This document shows positions 60,513 through 64,000 of a DNA stretch of 64,000 bases, in pieces. The DNA is from Candidatus Fukatsuia symbiotica (GTDB lineage Bacteria > Pseudomonadota > Gammaproteobacteria > Enterobacterales > Enterobacteriaceae). The notes beneath the pieces are model-generated. The model saw only the letters and a list, made by a program, of their open reading frames with translations. It was not told where the DNA came from and did not search any database. The position numbers and the translations under genes were made by a program. The stretch lies in NCBI RefSeq assembly GCF_003122425.1, contig NZ_CP021659.1, positions 186,001 to 250,000 of the forward strand. Reading direction: 5' to 3'. Position 1 is the stretch's first letter; every line of letters begins with the position of its first letter.

Positions 60513-61691
60513 CTACCCTTCCTGTTGCCGTATACGCTTAGCCAGAGGCAACCAACAGAGTAAAATTAGTGTTGCCATGCTAAACATCAATAATCCGAGA
60601 CTAAATTGTCCAGTCTGCGGCAACATTGCTGATAAACCGGTTGCCAGCCCCGATCCCACATTCTGTAATCCGCCCACCAAAGCACCGGTCGCACCTGCAA
60701 GGTAAGGAAATGGTTCCATTGCGCCCGTTGTTGCCAATGGGAACAACATACCGGCCGCAAAAAAAAACAAGGCGGCGGGTACGAGTAGTGTCCAAACATT
60801 CATGATGCCAAACCAGCTAGGGATCCACATCATCAATCCGGCCAATAAACAGCTTATCACCGCATACCACATCAAACTATAGAAAGTTTTATTGTCGCGC
60901 CCGGCATACCAGGCACCCAAAAATGCGGCTGGGATAGGTAGAATAAATAGGATACTCACCTTGATACTGCTTAACCCTAGTACCCCGCTCATCAGAACAC
61001 CGACACTGGCTTCAAAAACCGCAATCCCTGCCAAGGCACCAATCAACATCACCAGATAACGACTAAATAATCCATTGGATAATAAGCGGTAAAAACTCGC
61101 TAACATACGTTGTTTTTCTGTCTGTTGAGGACGGGTTTCCGGCAACCAGCGGAACATACAATAAGCGACCACACTGCATAGCAATAGCAAGAAGGCATAG
61201 CAGGCACGCCAACCAAACCAACTCGCTAGAACACCGCCAATGAGTGGAGCTAATAGCGGGCTGACCAAAATACCCATATTCAGCAAGCTATTGGCATAAC
61301 GTAATGTTGTACCGGCATACAGATCGCGGGGCATGGTACGAGCCATCACCCCAGCCACTCCTGTCCCCATTCCCTGTAGTGCGCTAGCGAGCACCAGTAT
61401 ACTCAGGCTATTGGCAAGTAAGGCACCCAGTGCCCCGCAGATAAAAATCATCATGCCAACTAGGATCACTGGTCGACGCCCTATCCGATCAGACAAAGGG
61501 CCATAAAGTAATTGAGAGCAACCATAAGTCAGTAAATAGGCTGACATGACTCGTTGTACTACTCCGGTACGTACCGAAAAATGATGAGCAATTTCAGCAA
61601 TCACAGGAACATAGATAGTCTGTGCCATTTGCCCCACAGCAATCAGCATGATTAGCATAATCAGTAGGTGAAAATTTTCTATTTTTCTCAT
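60513..61691 (-). CDS. emrD: Multidrug efflux transporter EmrD
   Basis: 392 residues from ATG 61691 (E. coli 394), 12 membrane helices. VGQMAQTIYVPVIAEIA, LTYGCSQLLYGPLSDRIGRR (MFS motif A) and MQGMGTGV-like ALQGMGTGVAGVMART match EmrD closely. A longer frame to 61886 adds 65 residues without homology. It exports lipophilic toxins and detergents by proton antiport. Confidence 0.94.
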   Translation of the reverse strand: MRKIENFHLLIMLIMLIAVGQMAQTIYVPVIAEIAHHFSVRTGVVQRVMSAYLLTYGCSQLLYGPLSDRIGRRPVILVGMMIFICGALGALLANSLSILVLASALQGMGTGVAGVMARTMPRDLYAGTTLRYANSLLNMGILVSPLLAPLIGGVLASWFGWRACYAFLLLLCSVVAYCMFRWLPETRPQQTEKQRMLASFYRLLSNGLFSRYLVMLIGALAGIAVFEASVGVLMSGVLGLSSIKVSILFILPIPAAFLGAWYAGRDNKTFYSLMWYAVISCLLAGLMMWIPSWFGIMNVWTLLVPAALFFFAAGMLFPLATTGAMEPFPYLAGATGALVGGLQNVGSGLATGLSAMLPQTGQFSLGLLMFSMATLILLCWLPLAKRIRQQEG

Positions 61692-61777
61692 TAGACTGTC
61701 TCGCGAGAGCTGAAAGCGACTTGGAATTTGTAGGTGAAATTGAAGCACACTTGGCATCATTAGTAAGTTAGGGAAGA

Positions 61778-62050
61778 TTAGCTTGTTAAAGGACACTTGT
61801 TGGCAATAATCCCTTTGCGTACTAAATATCGATAGGGTAATTGTTCCGTATGCTGTGCCAATAACTGATGCTCCATAAAACGACAAAATCCGGGAATATC
61901 ACGAGTTGTAGCGGGATCATCGGCAATAATCAATAAAGTTTGTCCACAGTCCATATGACGCACGGTTTTACGCACCATCATTACCGGCTCAGGGCAACGC
62001 ATTCCCAGAGTATTAATAACTTTGTCGGGATTAGCAAAAGGGTCTGCCAT
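61778..62050 (-). CDS. tusA: Sulfur carrier protein TusA
   Basis: 90 residues. [17 protein letters not shown] holds the active Cys19 in the C-P-E-P motif; [16 protein letters not shown] and PYRYLVRKG are conserved. It relays sulfur from IscS to TusBCD for 2-thiouridine in tRNA. The C-terminus is about nine residues longer than E. coli TusA (KCPLTS tail). Confidence 0.96.
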   Translation of the reverse strand: MADPFANPDKVINTLGMRCPEPVMMVRKTVRHMDCGQTLLIIADDPATTRDIPGFCRFMEHQLLAQHTEQLPYRYLVRKGIIANKCPLTS

Positions 62051-62138
62051 TTTTATTTTCTCGTTACATCAATAGATGAAGATTAACCGATCGGATCACT
62101 AGCCGCGATAATCGCGCAACTATTCCATATTATCGTTA

Positions 62139-63068
62139 TTACTTCCAGTCATTATCTGGCGCAATTGCCAATCCCCCTAAGGCTTCAATCATATTTTGAA
62201 TTAGAACTGCCAGTTCGTCGGTCATTAGGATACAATCAGCGGCGAAACGTTGAGCAAAATCTTTGTTGTCAATATCATCATTCTGCTTATGTAGGGTGTC
62301 GACGAATTTTAAGCGTTTTAATGAGCCGTCGTTACCCAATACAAACTGTATCTTTTCTCTCCAATTTAATGCCAACTTAGTGACTCGCTTGCCTGCTTCT
62401 ATATGTGCCGCAATTTCATTGCTGGCAAGATCTTGTTGCTTACAACGGATTAGGCCGCCATCTTCCCCAGATGCTTTCAACTCAGCTTCATACATGAGTG
62501 TGAAATTTGCAGGGAGGTTTTCAGATCGCACCCATTCAGTCAACGTTAACTCAACTGGGTTTTTTAATGTCAAAGGGACTACGGGTAAAGAACCGAGACT
62601 CTTACGTAATAGCGCCAGAATATCTTCTGCTCGTTTAGCACTAGCGGTATTGACCATGATTAGATTATTAATTGTATCAATCCATAGCAGCGTCTGGTCA
62701 AAACGACTAAAGGCACGTGGTAATAGGCCATGTAGAACTTCATCTTTAAGTGATTCTTTTTCTGTTTTTTTAATTTTACGCTGTTTTTCTGTTTCAAAAT
62801 GATCGATTTTGGTTTTTAATTCTCTTTTAACTACTGTAGATGGAATGATTTTTTCTTCTCTGGCTGCGCAGATAAAAATCTGACCACGAGCATGATGTAC
62901 TAGTGCATTACTGCGTGTGCCCATTGGCGATATCCAACCCATTTTTGTTATGTCCTGACTGCTACAGGGGATAAAGCTGAAATTGCTTAACTGTTTTTCC
63001 ATTTGCTCCGCAGGCAATGAAGTTTGCTGCTTCAAACGATAAATCATTAAATTTTTAAACCACGGCAT
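62139..63068 (-). CDS. rdgC: Recombination-associated protein RdgC
   Basis: 309 residues from ATG 63068, which aligns with E. coli ([12 protein letters not shown]); seven further codons upstream are atypical. [33 protein letters not shown] and [16 protein letters not shown] are family landmarks. It forms a ring on duplex DNA and limits RecA filament formation. Confidence 0.95.
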   Translation of the reverse strand: MPWFKNLMIYRLKQQTSLPAEQMEKQLSNFSFIPCSSQDITKMGWISPMGTRSNALVHHARGQIFICAAREEKIIPSTVVKRELKTKIDHFETEKQRKIKKTEKESLKDEVLHGLLPRAFSRFDQTLLWIDTINNLIMVNTASAKRAEDILALLRKSLGSLPVVPLTLKNPVELTLTEWVRSENLPANFTLMYEAELKASGEDGGLIRCKQQDLASNEIAAHIEAGKRVTKLALNWREKIQFVLGNDGSLKRLKFVDTLHKQNDDIDNKDFAQRFAADCILMTDELAVLIQNMIEALGGLAIAPDNDWK

Positions 63069-63937
63069 AGGTGAATTCCAGGTTTGCACACTCAGGGTGT
63101 ATGGTTGATTAAATGCAACAGAGCATGGTAACGAATCCTGGATAAAATAGTAAAATTAATTCGTAGACAAAAATAAAAATGGGTCTAGCCGGCACCGTCG
63201 GTGTTGTTTGACCCCACCACTTACTCAATGCAAGTATTTAACACTCTACTATTATCTCTTGTTCTTGCTAGTATCTGATTGGCTTCAGGAAAACACCATA
63301 ATTATACAAAGTCATGTTACAGAATGAGGCGTTATAGTAATTTTGATTAGGTAGTAAAGATTATTTAGTGTAAGGGATAATTAAATGCTAACACCAGGGG
63401 CATTTATTATCTTGGTTGGGTTTGTTTGATGTAATGGTTTGTAATTGAAGTGGTTTGGTTTTTGTTGTAAGAAAACATGATGTTCTTTTGTAAAAAGTGT
63501 GCTGGCCGATTAGTGATTGTGTTGTGGATCATGCGGCTGATGCAGTTTTTATTGTTTAATATCTTATGTAAGTTTGCCTGTTAGACTTTTGTCCTTAAAA
63601 TGAGTATAAACATATAATAATTACGATAAATGAATTCGTTATCACTGCTTTTTCTTTTGCATATTTTACTACTCTATCCTATTCGTTCAGGCATATTGTT
63701 AAATAATTATTTGTAGACTATCTACAATGGGCTAAGGATGTGTGCTGGAAGAAGATATATCAATAAAGCTGAGAGCTGATACATTTTGTAAAAGTGAAAT
63801 ATGCTGGTGATCGACCTTTGCTTGACCCAATACTGTCTAAATAGTATTTTTTGACGTGGATTTAGACTAAATAAACACTTGAAATCTCAATATGACTAGA
63901 GTAATTTTTCGTCCTGACTTTATGATAGGGATCTAAA
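63069..63937. other. Non-coding gap downstream of the housekeeping block
   Basis: About 870 bp, AT-rich, with no ORF that looks real on either strand, no tRNA and no match to repeat families A-D. A small GC-rich palindrome (caccgtcggtg, near 63192) stands out. It should contain the rdgC promoter and that of the gene starting at 63938. Confidence 0.4.
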
Positions 63938-64000
63938 ATGGCTGAAATCAACCAACCAACTTCAATGAGTGGAGCACAGAGTTGCCCTACCGACCTTTCT
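63938..64000 (+). CDS. Start of an unidentified gene, cut by the window end
   Basis: ATG 63938 follows a good SD-like agggat and opens 21 codons to the edge (AEINQPTSMSGAQSCPTDLS). The residues are polar with no signal peptide. Too short to assign. Confidence 0.35.
   Translation, partial: MAEINQPTSMSGAQSCPTDLS

Overview
The window comes from a gammaproteobacterium of the order Enterobacterales. The housekeeping blocks (mscL-trkA-rsmB-fmt-def-dprA, rimP-nusA-infB-rbfA-truB, coaE-zapD-yacG, mltA-tcdA, zapB-glpF-glpK) follow the enterobacterial order and the proteins read like divergent E. coli/Yersinia orthologs. Low GC by eye, many small repeats, IS remnants and broken synteny between blocks suggest a host-associated lineage with a decaying genome, such as an insect facultative symbiont of the Regiella/Hamiltonella type. 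That assignment is inference and no species is proven.

Positions 1-24.7 kb are a surface-polysaccharide (O-antigen-like) locus built as a mosaic. It begins with the end of a lic1-type phosphocholine set (licB, licC). A translationally coupled phosphonate operon follows: a nucleotidyltransferase, a PEP mutase fused to a CMP-phosphonate-type cytidylyltransferase, phosphonopyruvate decarboxylase and PhnW. Together these should make activated 2-aminoethylphosphonate. Next come two intact licD genes and a licD stub, with IS1-family remnants on both sides of the second licD. Then come a Wzy-like membrane protein, glycosyltransferases, a GDP-heptose module (a HddC-GmhB-kinase fusion, hddA, gmhA), a formyltransferase/propeller protein, and sugar SDRs. 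After a Fic protein, a VapBC-like pair and an Rpn scrap, the locus ends in manB and wzz, as Yersinia O-antigen clusters do.

Positions 24.7-31.4 kb carry mscL, trkA, rsmB, fmt and def (minus) and dprA (plus). Positions 31.4-37.1 kb are a mobile-element landing zone: an IS630-family IS, the tryptophan permease gene mtr, a pair of palindromic repeats flanking an RTX-type gene, an IS630 fragment, and a phage integrase gene cut by an ERIC element. Positions 37.4-44.9 kb hold yidA, ppiB, lpxH, purEK, qmcA, yegP, coaE, zapD and yacG. Positions 45.0-54.3 kb hold the translation operon, tRNA-fMet, tRNA-Leu, secG, glmM and folP, all on the minus strand. Positions 54.4-63.1 kb hold two more initiator tRNAs, mltA-tcdA, zapB, glpFK, emrD, tusA and rdgC. 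The last 0.9 kb is almost empty.

Four repeat families recur. ERIC elements are TA-flanked and have TACCC ends like those of the resident IS630. Family B (about 145 bp) has tagacttcttgcaaaacc-type ends. Family C (about 160 bp) has taagagcctgttc ends. Family D is an AT-rich palindrome of about 105 bp. Four genes (hddA, fmt, mtr, nusA) each lack one base at a short G/C run. Because nusA is essential in relatives, sequencing error should be ruled out before calling any of them dead.
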